A stretch of 64,000 nucleotides of DNA from Symbiodinium natans (GCA_905221605.1 CAJNDS010000413.1:760112-824111); one strand, 5' to 3'; numbered from the stretch's first letter, positions 46,457 to 55,972 are shown. The notes: a model not told the origin generated them from the letters alone. Made by a program: numbers and translations.

Positions 46457-46646
46457 CTGATTGAAGATATCCGAACAGATGATTCGGATTTGAGGATTAG
46501 AGGGGTTGGCTTGAGGAAGCTGCGCACGCACAAGGTCTGTGATGCCTGCCAGGAGCGATTTTCGAGCTCGTGGCTGATGAATCGTTGCGTGACATGCCGC
46601 CTGGACTTCTGCAACCAGTGTGTGCGGGCGGCAACAGCACCCGCAG
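46457..46646 (+). CDS. Putative exon with multi-Cys zinc-finger pattern
   Basis: CCACAG/ then LIEDIRTDDSDLRIRGVGLR..., then CDACQERFSSSWLMNRC-VTC-RLDFC-NQC: three C-x2-C pairs with RING/ZZ/FYVE-like spacing. Ends GCAG/GTGCAA. The finger class cannot be fixed by eye. Minus frames over this region are shadows. Confidence 0.6.
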
Positions 46647-47036
46647 GTGCAATGTAGGGCTTGTAAAGTGCTGTGAGGCAACTCATGGCTGTCCCTCATC
46701 AGAGTGGCGGGTGTTTATTTTATATAGGCTTAGGGACCTTTTGAGGTGCGAACCTCCCCCCCACGTCCCGCTTGTACACTTCTTGCGGCTGGGGGGGCGA
46801 TAGTCCCAAGCCCGGCAGCGTTGCTCCAATGTTGGGTTCTTAAGGCCCCCCCCGCAACCTAGACATGCTAATCTTAAACCCTTGAAGGCTAAGGACCCTA
46901 AACCAGCCCTTTAGGCCCTAAGCCCCCTAAACCCCCTAACCCCCTAAACCCCCTAAACCCCCTAAACCTCCTAAACTCTAAACCCTAAACCCTGAACCCT
47001 AAACCCTAAACCCTGAACCCTGAACCCAACAACTAC

Positions 47037-47129
47037 GCAATTCCGACTGACCACGATTCCTTCGGTCCTAAGCGAGACCCCCGGTGTTGTGGCCTTTCAT
47101 GTGCGCCACAGGAGCGCACCAAGTAAGCC
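47037..47129 (+). CDS. Putative exon, consensus donor
   Basis: Reads QFRLTTIPSVLSETPGVVAF..., ending CACCAA/GTAAGC. A second frame is open, and there is no clear AG upstream. Confidence 0.4.
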
Positions 47130-47281
47130 ACAGACCTCTTGGGGACCAAATGAACCCTAAAAGGGTTTTACAAGGGGATTCTCGGGAATATCCGGGATTG
47201 TAGGGGTTCTAGGGGTAACAGACAACTACCCTAAACCCTAGACCCTAAACCCTAAACCCTAAACCCTAAACCCATGTACAG

Positions 47282-47321
47282 GGCTCATGTGGTCCCCAAG
47301 GCAGAGAAGGGGTGCTTGCGC
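47282..47321 (+). CDS. Putative micro-exon, consensus donor
   Basis: TGTACAG/ then AHVVPKAEKGCLR, then GTAAGG. Confidence 0.45.
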
Positions 47322-47463
47322 GTAAGGACTTTCCCCTGTTACTGAGGGGCAGAAGCACGCTCGGCCTTCAGAAGAAAACCCTAACCCCTAAACCCTAAAC
47401 ATCATGTGTTGTGCATGTGCGTTCGTCTGGATTTAGGGTGTTGGATGAGAGGCCCTAACCCTA

Positions 47464-47519
47464 AACCCTAAACCCTAAACCCTAAACCCTAAACCCTAAA
47501 CCCTAAACCCTAAACCCTC
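47464..47519. repeat. Interstitial (CCCTAAA)n array
   Basis: About 8 units. Confidence 0.95.
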
Positions 47520-47534
47520 AGGCCTAAACCCTCA

Positions 47535-47597
47535 GGCTCCAGATGCCAGGCAGGCTTCCAGAGACCGGCTCAGGTGTACGCCATTAAAGACGAACCA
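47535..47597 (+). CDS. Putative exon, unknown protein
   Basis: After CTCAG it reads SRCQAGFQRPAQVYAIKDEP, ending CCAGG/GTTTAGGG. Confidence 0.45.
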
Positions 47598-47662
47598 GGG
47601 TTTAGGGTTTAGGGTTTAAGGTTTAGGGCTAACCCTGAACCCTGAACCCAAACCAACTGCAG

Positions 47663-47761
47663 CTAGTGAAGTCTTCAAGCCACCACGAAACGAGCGGCCA
47701 GATTCGCAGCATGATCGCAGCGCGCGTGGCCGGCAGCGAGCCCAGCCAGCTACAGCGAGCA
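47663..47761 (+). CDS. Putative exon, two frames open
   Basis: ACTGCAG/ then LVKSSSHHETSGQIRSMIAA... or SEVFKPPRNERPDSQHDRSA... Ends where TTTAGGG starts. Confidence 0.45.
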
Positions 47762-47896
47762 TTTAGGGTTTAGGGTGGTTTAGGGTTTTGGGTTTAGGGT
47801 TTAGGGTTTCGGGGGCATCTATGCTCTCAAGTTTAACTGGGGTGTAGGGTTTAGGGTTTAGGGCTTAGGAGCTAAACGCACAGCCTGGTACTGTGG

Positions 47897-48005
47897 ATGC
47901 TTAGTAGTATCCTTATTCCCATCTTGCGGGGGGGATTTAGGTTCCCGTATAAACCCCTTTAAGCAAAAACGGGCACCCTTTTAAAGCCGAGGTTACTGGG
48001 CAACC
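47897..48005. mobile_element. Family D element, worn left arm
   Basis: GGATGCTTAGTAGTATCC...GGTTACTGGGCAACCGAG. Confidence 0.6.
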
Positions 48006-48007
48006 GA

Positions 48008-48055
48008 GTACACGGGGCCCACAGATTGGGATGGTTTTGGCACAATGACAACTGA
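48008..48055 (+). CDS. Putative micro-exon between D and A elements
   Basis: Reads TGPTDWDGFGTMTTD. The next island (48184) continues DGWLGEMAK. Confidence 0.4.
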   Translation, partial: VHGAHRLGWFWHNDN

Positions 48056-48181
48056 TTGGAGGTTCATGGCATGTCTTTACCAATTAGAACTGTACTTATA
48101 GCCACCTGGTAAGCTCCTTAAGAGCCCAATATGGCTATAAGTACAGTTATGATTGGTTAATAAGTACCATGAACCTACCAC
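48056..48181. mobile_element. Family A element
   Basis: TTGGAGGTTCATGGCATG...TAAGTACCATGAACCTACCA. Confidence 0.6.
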
Positions 48182-48183
48182 TG

Positions 48184-48300
48184 GAGGATGGCTGGCTCGG
48201 GGAAATGGCGAAGCCCGAATCGCTACCTAAACCTGTCAGCCGAGCAGGCGCCTTGCCCACCTTTGCCCCCCTTTGCCCCCCTTTGCCCACCTTGCCCCCC
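48184..48300 (+). CDS. Putative exon, Pro-rich end
   Basis: CTGGAG/ then DGWLGEMAKPESLPKPVSRA..., followed by CTTTGCCCCC repeats. A second frame (MAGSGKWRSPNRYLNLSAEQ) is open. Confidence 0.4.
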
Positions 48301-48564
48301 TAACCCCAGAAGGAACTTCAAAACCACCCTGCAGAACGAGGTTCAAAGCCACCCTGCAGTGAAATGTACCCTAAACCCTAAAACCCTAAACCCTAAACCC
48401 TAAACCCTAAACCCTAAACCCTAAACCCTAAACCCTAAAACCTAAAACCCAGCCCAACCGAGAAGATCAAGCCCAACCCCCTCTTTCGAAGAGCAAAATC
48501 ATTGCCCAACAATTACCCATCATTTGCTCTCGAGCACCCCCCAAAACATGAAACATAGCAAGCT

Positions 48565-48725
48565 GCCTTATATGGGTAGTATAGGGATTATCCATCCTTA
48601 TAAGGGCAATATTGGGGTCATTATTACATGTTTTTATTTTTATGTATTTGATCATTTTTATATTTATCTCTTTTTTTAGGGGGGGTGGGGGGGGGGGGGT
48701 GGGGGCGGGGGTTCTTAAGCAAATA
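48565..48725. mobile_element. Family Q element with poly-G
   Basis: GGGTAGTATAGGGATTAT...AAGGGCAATATTGGGG...poly-G...GGGGTTCTTAAGCAAATAG. Confidence 0.5.
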
Positions 48726-48750
48726 GGGTCGATCGGGAACCCTCACGCAA

Positions 48751-48902
48751 AGAGCCAATGCCCCTTAATTAAGGCATGTTCGTCAATTAAGGCATATTCC
48801 TCAAATCAGGCAGATTCCTTACATCAGATTAAGGGCCCCTTTACATTTTAAGGTATATTCCCTTAAACCCTAAGCCCTGAACCCTAGGGGTGTTGGGCTC
48901 TT
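48751..48902. mobile_element. Family C element with nested repeats
   Basis: AGAGCCAATGCCCCTTAATTAAGG...TTAAACCCTAAGCCC...GGGGTGTTGGGCTCTT. Confidence 0.55.
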
Positions 48903-48903
48903 C

Positions 48904-48931
48904 AGGGGCTCACTGGGCCCCTGGGCAGTTG
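48904..48931 (+). CDS. Exon fragment left of telomeric insertion
   Basis: CTTCAG region then GSLGPWAV. With the insertion collapsed, the frame reads GSLGPWAVGVQLDVDQLVAP. Confidence 0.5.
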
Positions 48932-48937
48932 GAGTGC

Positions 48938-49013
48938 CCTAAACCCTAAACCGTAAACCCTAGACCCCAAGCCCTTAACCCTAAACCCTAAATCCTAAAC
49001 CCTCAGTTGGAGT
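48938..49013. repeat. Telomeric insertion with 12-bp target duplication
   Basis: CCCTAAA-type block (76 bp) flanked by CAGTTGGAGTGC at 48926-48937 and 49014-49025, 12 of 12 identical. Confidence 0.8.
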
Positions 49014-49016
49014 GCA

Positions 49017-49087
49017 ACTCGACGTGGACCAGCTGGTGGCGCCCTTCATTGACCGAGTCTTTCCAGCTGCCAGGCTGGTTGGGCCCT
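49017..49087 (+). CDS. Exon fragment right of telomeric insertion
   Basis: CCTCAG/ then GVQLDVDQLVAPFIDRVFPA..., a donor possible at CTG/GTTGGG. Confidence 0.55.
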
Positions 49088-49254
49088 GCACCCTAAACCC
49101 TAAACCCTCTGGTTTAGGGTTTAGGGTTTAGGGTTAGGGTTTAGGGTTTAAGGTTAAGGGTTTAGGGTTTAGGGTCTAAGGTCTAGGGTTTAGGGTTTCG
49201 GGTTCAGGGTTTACGGTTTAGGTTGGGGCTTGAGGCCCCACACCGTAAACTTGG

Positions 49255-49351
49255 GATGTTCCCCCTTATACTAACAGCTCCTTTAATCGGCACTAGGGGA
49301 GGGGGTACCTAAAATCCCGATTAAGGAGCTGTTAATATAAGGGGGAACATC
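49255..49351. mobile_element. Family G element, near-perfect inverted repeat
   Basis: GATGTTCCCCCTTATACTAACAGCTCC and inverse GGAGCTGTTAATATAAGGGGGAACATC. Confidence 0.85.
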
Positions 49352-49709
49352 TCAACCCTAAAAACCCAAAACCCTCTAGCTTTGGGTTTCGGGGTTGAAT
49401 GGTTTTGATGCTCTTGGGTTCGAGGGTTTAGGGCTTAGGGTTTATAGTAGGGCTTAGGCCTGAGGGTTTAGGGTTTAGGGGCGTGTAGAGCTTCAGGAGT
49501 TTGAGAGTGTTTTGCGTTAGGCCTGGAAACCAAGGTTTCGGTTTCGGGGTTAGGGGATATAGCTCTCCAGCCGGAGGGTCCAGTGTATATCCTGGTCAGG
49601 CTGTTTGTATATTGAGTTTTTAGGGTCTTTGGGTTGGGGAACTGGGCGGGGGGGGGGAGAACCCTAGACCCTAAACCCCGGCCCCTGGGAACTCGTTTGC
49701 AGCTTCCAG

Positions 49710-49811
49710 GGGGTTCATGGGGACGGGCCGACTGCCTCAGGTTTGGAGTAATCTTCCATATGTGCGGCTCCCTTGACAGGCAGCCCTATAAAGGGCCTTT
49801 CAAAGGGACTG
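49710..49811 (+). CDS. Putative exon, unknown protein
   Basis: TTCCAG/ then SWGRADCLRFGVIFHMCGSL..., entering CCCTAAA. Confidence 0.5.
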
Positions 49812-49850
49812 CAACCCTAAACCCGAAACCCTAAACCCTATACCCGAAAG

Positions 49851-49907
49851 AGCGCGCCAGGCAGCAGACGACCCGCAACTACCCCTTTCCCTTGATGTGG
49901 CCTGGCT
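49851..49907 (+). CDS. Putative internal exon, consensus donor
   Basis: CGAAAG/ then ARQAADDPQLPLSLDVAW, then GTAAGA. Confidence 0.6.
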
Positions 49908-50100
49908 GTAAGATGTAGGCTGGATGCTGAAGTCGTTCAGGGTTCAGGGTTCAGGGCTTAGGGTTTAGGGTTTAGGGTTTAGGGTTCATATGGCATTCTA
50001 GAATGTTGTAAAAGCCCCCAAAGGGCCCCATAGTTTAGAAGATGTGCTTGTTTTGTAACTTGGTTAAGGGTTTAGGGTTTAGGGAGTTTAGGGATTTTAG

Positions 50101-50219
50101 GGTTGCCTGAAGATGGCGTTCGCAACTGCGCAGTTGCACTTGGAGGTCTGGTGGTAGGAGGCAATGAATCCGTCGGGTCTCCGCGGTGCAACCGACATAC
50201 TTACTTCGCCTTTAGTTGA
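50101..50219 (+). CDS. Putative exon ending in TGA
   Basis: TTTTAG/ then LPEDGVRNCAVALGGLVVGG... to TGA at 50217. Confidence 0.55.
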
Positions 50220-50464
50220 ACTTTAGACTTTTTGGGTTTCCTTATGTAGTAGGAATATTAAAGTTTAACCTTTTTTCCCCTTGGTTGGTTATTGGAGGAG
50301 TAATTAAGCATAATTTGCGACGTGCTCTGTTGCAACGTCGACATCGGTCTCGGAATCTGCATTGCTGCACACTTGTTGAGGTACCTGTGGCGTCGAGGAA
50401 TTTGAATTCGTTCTTGCCACCCATGGTGCTTGGGTTCCTCTACATCCCCCTTGGGGATGATTGT

Positions 50465-50543
50465 TTATTTGGCTTATATAAAGCCCAAGAGGACATATTT
50501 GTTTTATTAAGGTTCGAAGGGGAGTATAGTCCTTGTGTGGCAG
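50465..50543. mobile_element. Family T repeat segment
   Basis: TATATAAAGCCCAAGAGGACATATTTG...AAGGTTCGAAGGGGAGTATAG recurs at 54805-54867. The + frame 50216-50551 and minus frames here may be shadows. Confidence 0.45.
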
Positions 50544-50618
50544 CAGGGTGAACTCGACAGAGTGGTACCTGTCGTTGTGAAGCCGAAGGTCTCGGCGAGG
50601 GTAGCCAAATCCACATGA
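50544..50618 (+). CDS. Putative terminal exon
   Basis: GTGGCAG/ then QGELDRVVPVVVKPKVSARV... to TGA at 50616. Basic C-terminus. Confidence 0.5.
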   Translation, partial: QGELDRVVPVVVKPKVSARVAKST

Positions 50619-51139
50619 GCATGCCGAACTTGACCTACTTCTCAGTGTCAACAACCCTGAACCACCAAAATGTCCTACAAGCGTAGAGAGAGTCCATACT
50701 GAACCCTACAAGCTTAAACCCCAAAAGTGCTAGGAACCTTAAACTCGTGAACCTCTCAGCCCGCCAACCTCCCGTGGTTCCTAAGGCCTGTCCACTGGAT
50801 GGCGCGAGACACGCGCCCGCGCAGACCTGAGCAACGACCCTAAACCCTGAACCCCACAAGCCTACGCCTGTGCTTGAAGAGTGTTGACATCTTCTTGCAA
50901 TCCCATGAAGCCTTTTAATAACCCACAAGCAAGCCCTTATAAATCTAAGGGGCTGCGTTTTCGGAAGGATCCAGAAAAGTGGTCTCGGGTAGTCTAGATC
51001 GATGTTTGCACAGCGCACATGTAGTCCGAGGTCAACTTCCAGATTTAGGGTTTAGGGTTTAGGGTTTAGGGTTTAGGGTTTCAAGTCTGCAGAAACAAGC
51101 CATCGTTAATCCCTGATCCCTTACCGTCATCTACAGCCT

Positions 51140-51296
51140 ACTACGTACCCCTTTTCTTCAGGAATGTACCTGAAATTGTTACAGGGATAAGGAATCAATA
51201 TGATTTAAGGCATTTTCCCTAAAAGCCCTAAACCCTATAGACCCTAAACCCTAAACCCTAAACCCTGCAATGAAGGGGTATTGAGCTCTTTGGCTC
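51140..51296. mobile_element. Family C element with nested telomeric repeat
   Basis: Worn left arm; CCCTAAA block at about 51228-51268; right arm GAAGGGGTATTGAGCTCTTTGG. Confidence 0.5.
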
Positions 51297-51298
51297 AG

Positions 51299-51370
51299 GG
51301 GAGAGATGTTCTATGAGTACCGCCTGAGATTGTGGCCGCACGAGCATGGGGCAAGGCGGACCCTACCGCG
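51299..51370 (+). CDS. Putative internal exon
   Basis: GGCTCAG/ then EMFYEYRLRLWPHEHGARRT..., ending CCGCG/GTTTAGGG. Confidence 0.6.
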
Positions 51371-51445
51371 GTTTAGGGTTTAGGGTTTAGGGTTTAGGGT
51401 TTAGGATGTAGGGTTTAGGGTTGGGGGGGTGGTGGGGGAGGCGAC

Positions 51446-51515
51446 CCTGAAACCTAAAGGGTTCCCTGCGTAGTAGCCTCAGGGCCCAAGTATATACTCT
51501 AGGTACATGGGCCCT
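51446..51515. mobile_element. Family B half-element
   Basis: GTAGCCTCAGGGCCCAAGTATATACTCTAGGTACATGGGCCCTTAGG. Confidence 0.5.
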
Positions 51516-51766
51516 TAGGGATATACCCTAACTTGCGTTTAGGGTTTGTAGGGTTTAGGGTTTAGGGTTTACTTCGGGTACAGGGTTTCGTAAATCCCGA
51601 CGTGTAGGTATGGTCACCTCTAGATGCTCGAAGCAGCTGTGTCAGTTCAGGGTTTACAGGGTATGTAGGGTTTGTAGGGTTCGTAGGGTTTAGGGTTTAG
51701 GGTTTAGGGTTTACATGGCTCTTCCGCTTCATCATGGGTTGATGCGGCTTGTGGCAGTTTTCTTAG

Positions 51767-51808
51767 TTTGAGGTTCGCTTCCGGCTTGGGAACGTCGAGG
51801 AAGCCTCA
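51767..51808 (+). CDS. Putative short exon
   Basis: TTCTTAG/ then FEVRFRLGNVEEASL before CCCTAAA variants. Confidence 0.45.
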
Positions 51809-51809
51809 C

Positions 51810-52363
51810 TAAAACCCTCAACCCTAAACCCTAAAAACCCTAAAACCCTAAAAACCCTAAAAACCCTAAAAACCCTAAAACCCTAAAACCCGAAAGCCCT
51901 AAACACCCTAAAGCCCTAAAACCCTGAAACCCTGAAACCCTAAAACCCTAAAACCCAAAAAAAACTAAAAACCCTAAAACCCTAAAACCCATAAATCCCT
52001 GAAAACCCTAAAAACCCTAAAACCCTGAAACCCCTAAAACCCTAAAAACCCTAAAACCCTAAAACCCCAAAAACCCTAAAACCCTAATCAAACCCTAAAC
52101 CCTAAAAACCCTAAAACCCTAAACCCCAAAAAACCCTAAATCCCTAATCAAACCCTGAACCCTAAAACCCTAAAAACCCCTAAAACCCAAAAAACCCTAA
52201 AACCCTAATCAAACCCTAAACCCTAAAACCCCAAAAAACCCTAAAACCCTAATCAAACCCTAAACCCTAAAAACCCCTAAAACCCTAATCAAACCCAAAA
52301 ACCCCTAAAACCCCTAAAACCCTAATCAAACCCAAAAACCCCTAAAACCCCTAAAACCCCAAA
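51810..52363. repeat. Variant telomeric array (CCCTAAAA etc.) with higher-order units
   Basis: 8-9-bp units CCCTAAAA and CCCTAAAAA predominate. A longer unit containing CCCTAATCAAACCCTAAACCCTAAAA recurs about six times from 52080 to 52340. No gene. Confidence 0.95.
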
Positions 52364-52391
52364 AAGGATTCAGGGCATCCTCCCGTCACAG

Positions 52392-52488
52392 CTGGGCTGA
52401 GAGAAGGGGCTTTAAACACGCTGCACGCAGGGCCATGGCAGGGTTGAGGCCCCCTTGGGGCCTAGACCGCGACATCTTGAGCAATAGC
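52392..52488 (+). CDS. Putative exon, Arg-rich
   Basis: GTCACAG/ then WAERRGFKHAARRAMAGLRP..., open to the CCCTAAA border. Confidence 0.5.
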
Positions 52489-52567
52489 CCTAAACCCCAA
52501 ACCCCAAACCCCCTAAACCCCAAACCCCAAACCCTAAACCCTAAACCCTAAACACACCTCATTTCAG

Positions 52568-52663
52568 GTGGTGCCACGCCCACCCCACATGGACCTACTG
52601 GGCGCTGCTCTTCCTCTCCGACGTGCTCCTCAAACGATATCTGGCCCGGATTCCTCGGATGTC
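52568..52663 (+). CDS. Putative internal exon, aromatic
   Basis: ATTTCAG/ then WCHAHPTWTYWALLFLSDVL..., ending GTC/GTGTTT. Confidence 0.6.
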
Positions 52664-52757
52664 GTGTTTAGGGTCTAGGGTTTCTATGGTTTAGGTTTTA
52701 GGGTTTGGAGGGTATGGTCGGGCCTAGAGCCCGATCAGAGACGTTTAGGTGATGCAG

Positions 52758-52790
52758 GTTGCAAAGAGCGTTTCGATGGGGTTCTTGGCA
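52758..52790 (+). CDS. Putative micro-exon left of family A element
   Basis: GATGCAG/ then VAKSVSMGFLA. Confidence 0.4.
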
Positions 52791-52914
52791 CTTGTTACCC
52801 CAATTGTAACTGTACTTATGACCCATGTTAGGGCACTTCAGGGCCGTACGTAAAAGTTGGTTATATTGAAAGTACTGTCATAGCTGGGTTAGAATTACCA
52901 TGAACCTCCAAGTA
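52791..52914. mobile_element. Family A element
   Basis: CTTGTTACCCCAATTGTAACTGTACTTATG...TTACCATGAACCTCCAAGTA. GGGGTTCTTG(G/A)CA lies on both sides, but the left copy could also be a mutated arm. Confidence 0.6.
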
Positions 52915-52928
52915 GGGGTTCTTGACAG

Positions 52929-52992
52929 GGATGCTACAAAGACGTGGCTGCACGGGGCTGTGAGCTTTGAGGAGGGCTTGGCCGTTTTTCGG
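52929..52992 (+). CDS. Putative internal exon right of family A element
   Basis: CTTGACAG/ then DATKTWLHGAVSFEEGLAVF..., ending TTCGG/GTGTAGG. Confidence 0.6.
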
Positions 52993-52999
52993 GTGTAGG

Positions 53000-54115
53000 G
53001 TTTCGTGCCTAGAGTTGTAGGATTCTTAGGGTCTTAACAGCTCTGCACGGTTGGACGCTCCCCTCCTTAAAACTTTAAAAAAACCTCCCCAGGTTCTATT
53101 TGGAGACTGGCCGATACCCTTAACCCTTACCCTGAGCCTCTGAGGACGATGATGTCTAAGGTTTTTGGGCCCAAAGGCCTGCGTTTATGAGGTTGTTGGT
53201 CTATTTTCGAGCGTAAGGGTTAAACCGAAATTTCTCAGTGTTCTGATTGGTATTGAATTCTGCGCCATGCAGCACAAAATCATGACAACCCCCCCCCCCC
53301 CCTCCCGGCCCCCTCAATAGCCCTAAGAAACCCGCAACCCTTTGAACCCTAACCGTTCAAAATCCCTTCAGGCTTAGTAGGGTGCAGACTCTTCACCCTA
53401 AACCCCAAACCCCAAACCCTAAACCCTAAACCCGAAACCCCAAACCCTAAACCCTAAACCCTTAAAATCAATGTCAAATCCCGAGCCCTTCCCAAGCCCA
53501 ACTTCCTCAGTCCCTGACTCATGGCACGGAGCCCTAAACCCTAAACCCTAAACCCTGAACCCTAAACCCTAAACCCTAAACCGAAGTCGCGGTTTCCTTT
53601 TTCAGGGGATGAGGGAGCAAGGGATCTTCTATTCCCCTATTCTTTACCATCTAAGGGATTGCGTAGGGTACCTAGAATTCCTTCATTCCCTACCATCTGA
53701 GGGCGGGTACTTGGTCCCTCAGTTTGGTCCCTTACCTTCTTGAAAGGATTCTGACGTATGGGCCCTATCGGATTTTCTGGGGTAATTCGATGAAAGGGGT
53801 CTATGAGAGTTCCCCAATAAAGGGCCACACGAAAGCACCCTAAACCCTAAACCCTAAACCCTAAACCCTAGCATCCCTAGGATGGACAAAATCTCCCAAA
53901 CCCCGAATTGAGCCCATAAACCTCTCATCCCTGACCCCCGAACCCCGAAAACCCTCAACCCATACGCCCTGAGCTGAGATACGAAGAGCCCGCAAGTTAA
54001 ACCCCAGACTTGAACCCCTCTAAACCTTATAGACCCTAAACCCTAAGCCTCAAGCCCCAAACCCTAAACCCTGAACCCTGAACCCTAAACCCTAAACCCT
54101 AAACCCTAAACCCTA
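53000..54115. other. No confident gene; degenerate repeats
   Basis: Telomeric derivatives, a poly-C run (about 53289-53302) and an unassigned element-like stretch with CCCTACCATCTGAGGG (53620-53825). Confidence 0.5.
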
Positions 54116-54120
54116 AACAG

Positions 54121-54203
54121 CGGAGACTTCTGAGAGGTCGGGCTGACAAAGCCCAGGGCCATGACAGCTGGCCGGCTATGGTCTCTGCGCCCCGGCTTAG
54201 AAT
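54121..54203 (+). CDS. Putative internal exon, consensus donor
   Basis: CTAAACAG/ then RRLLRGRADKAQGHDSWPAM..., then GTAAGG. Confidence 0.55.
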
Positions 54204-54306
54204 GTAAGGGTTTCGGGTTTACCCTAAACCCTAAGGGTTTAGGGTTTAGGGTTTAGGTTTAAGGGTTTAAGGGTTTAGGGTTCCCTTTCTAAACCCCAAG
54301 TCCCAG

Positions 54307-54365
54307 GCCATGAGGGCCAAGCTCCGCACACTCGGCGCCCCAAACCCGAAACAGCCTTCTCAACT
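54307..54365 (+). CDS. Putative exon interrupted by family D element
   Basis: GTCCCAG/ then AMRAKLRTLGAPNPKQPSQL, ending in the D arm CTAGGATGCCCAG. Confidence 0.45.
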
Positions 54366-54481
54366 AGGATGCCCAGTGGTACCCTTATTCCCTCTTTTGG
54401 AAGGTCATAAGGTTACCATATGAGCCCGGTTGAAGGCAGAAACAAGTGCACCCTTTTATCCTAGGTTACTGGGCAGCCTAA
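54366..54481. mobile_element. Family D element
   Basis: CTAGGATGCCCAGTGGTACCC...GGTTACTGGGCAGCCTA. No clear flanking duplication. Confidence 0.65.
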
Positions 54482-54700
54482 AGACTTACAGTCCTTAATG
54501 GGGATTGCCAATACCCCCCCTATGTTAATCCCTGTTAAGGATTTCTAGTATAGCCTCAGTAGCTGAATGGGCACACTTTACACTTTTGGGGGGTACTCTC
54601 ATCTCCTATAGGACTGAAAGTGTACACCTCTTTTTGGGGGGGCTTCTGAACTCAGCAACTCAGTAACGGGGAACATCCTTAGGGCGACCTAGTCGAGGGT

Positions 54701-54780
54701 CGCGCACCGGAGGTCCAACCTGCTTCCCATCGACGCAGCGAGCGTCATCCAAGACAAGCAGGCGGCATCACTCCCATGTC
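54701..54780 (+). CDS. Putative exon, unknown protein
   Basis: Reads VAHRRSNLLPIDAASVIQDK..., open to 54790. Acceptor TCGAG. Confidence 0.45.
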
Positions 54781-54804
54781 ACCCCTTTGGATTTATCTTT
54801 TCCT

Positions 54805-54867
54805 TTTGTTCATGTAAAACCCAAGAGGATATTATGTTTATTCAGGTTCCAAGGGGAGTGTAGACTC
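54805..54867. mobile_element. Family T repeat segment
   Basis: AAACCCAAGAGGATATTATG...AGGTTCCAAGGGGAGTGTAG, related to 50465-50543. Confidence 0.45.
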
Positions 54868-54886
54868 TTGAAACCCCTACAGTAAA

Positions 54887-54990
54887 CTCCAGGAAGTTGG
54901 GAACATGGCTTAAGGATGATGAGTGCTGGGATAGTACTCCTGTTGGGGTATTCGGTTAAGGATGTTCCAACTTGTTGGAGTTTATTGTCA
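54887..54990. mobile_element. Family M element
   Basis: ACAGTAAACTCCAGGAAGTTGGGAAC and GTTCCAACTTGTTGGAGTTTATTGT arms. Confidence 0.7.
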
Positions 54991-55084
54991 ACCCTCCCCC
55001 CCCTCCATGCCTAAAAGCACCGAAGCCTAAGCCGGAGGTAGTAAACCCCCACGAGGATTTGGGCGTTTTTTGTTCGGGTTGCAG

Positions 55085-55147
55085 GGATCCTCAATCATCC
55101 TCAATGCTTCAGAGCCCCCAGATACTCAGCTAACAGCCAGTCTATAA
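55085..55147 (+). CDS. Putative exon ending in TAA
   Basis: GTTGCAG/ then GSSIILNASEPPDTQLTAS to TAA. Confidence 0.45.
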   Translation, partial: GSSIILNASEPPDTQLTASL

Positions 55148-55389
55148 CTCCCGGCTTATCCTAAGACCCTAAGCTTTCCAAGAAGGCTCAACAAGCTTTT
55201 TTGCAGGTGTACTTACCTGTTGAAGGTCTTCTCGAGGGTTTGAATGTGAGTTTTCTGGGCCAGGGTTCATGTCGGAGCCTTTGCGTGGCGTTTGGGGGTT
55301 TGGGGTACATAGAGGGCCCTCATTCCCTCGTTCCCTGCTAAGAACCAGCCAGAGAAGTGAGGGGCAGAGAGAGGGAGGCTTTTGGCTAA

Positions 55390-55600
55390 AGGGCGTAGAG
55401 TTTAGGGTTTAGGGTTTAGGGTTTAGGGTTAGGGTTTAGGGTTTAGGGTTTAGGGTTTAGGGTTTAGGGTTTAGGGTTTAGGGTTTAGGGTTTAGGGTTT
55501 AGGGTTTAGGGGTTAGGGTTTAGGTTAGTTTAGGGTTTAGGGTTTAGGGTTTAGGGTTTAGGTTTAGGGTTTAGGGTTAGGGTTTAGGGTTTAGGGTTGA
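55390..55600. repeat. Interstitial (TTTAGGG)n array, ~210 bp
   Basis: Near-perfect units with occasional TTAGGG and TTAG slips. Confidence 0.97.
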
Positions 55601-55685
55601 GGGGCGTGCAGAGGGGGGGGGGGGGGTTGACGAGTTGAGGGGCTAAGGGTTTCAGAGAGAGACTTGAAATAAAGGTTTTGGCACC

Positions 55686-55788
55686 CAAAGAGCCCAATAC
55701 CCCTTAGATACCAAATATACCTACAACTATCAAGGACCCTACAGAATTTGGGGGACATTCCTTAGTTCAGGGTGTTAGGGCTCTTGGG
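55686..55788. mobile_element. Family C element
   Basis: CAAAGAGCCCAATACCCCTTAG...GTTAGGGCTCTTGG. Confidence 0.6.
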
Positions 55789-55883
55789 GTAATTATAGGT
55801 GAAACTCTAAAACCCTAAACCCTCAACCCGAAACCCTAAGCCCCAAACCCTAAACCCTAAACCCTAAACCCTCAACCCGACAG

Positions 55884-55937
55884 GCCCGTCACTTCAGCTC
55901 CTTCAAGCTGGAGGGCTACATGCTCGAGGACGGCTTT
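55884..55937 (+). CDS. Putative internal micro-exon, phase 0-0
   Basis: CCGACAG/ then 18 codons ARHFSSFKLEGYMLEDGF, then GTGGGT, with CCCTAAA on both sides. High G/C third positions. Confidence 0.65.
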
Positions 55938-55972
55938 GTGGGTAGACCCTAAACCCTAAACCCTAAACCCTA

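Noticed and set aside
50304..50654. 116-codon minus frame
   Set aside because: Covers a family T repeat segment and a + exon with AG start and stop.
51286..51305. CTCTTTGGCTCAG, reminiscent of the dinoflagellate spliced-leader end
   Set aside because: Only a few bases match, and it is the right arm of a family C element.
52778..52927. 13-bp target duplication GGGGTTCTTG(G/A)CA around a family A element
   Set aside because: The left copy aligns with the family's own arm (GGAGGTTCATGG), so it cannot be separated from a mutated terminus.
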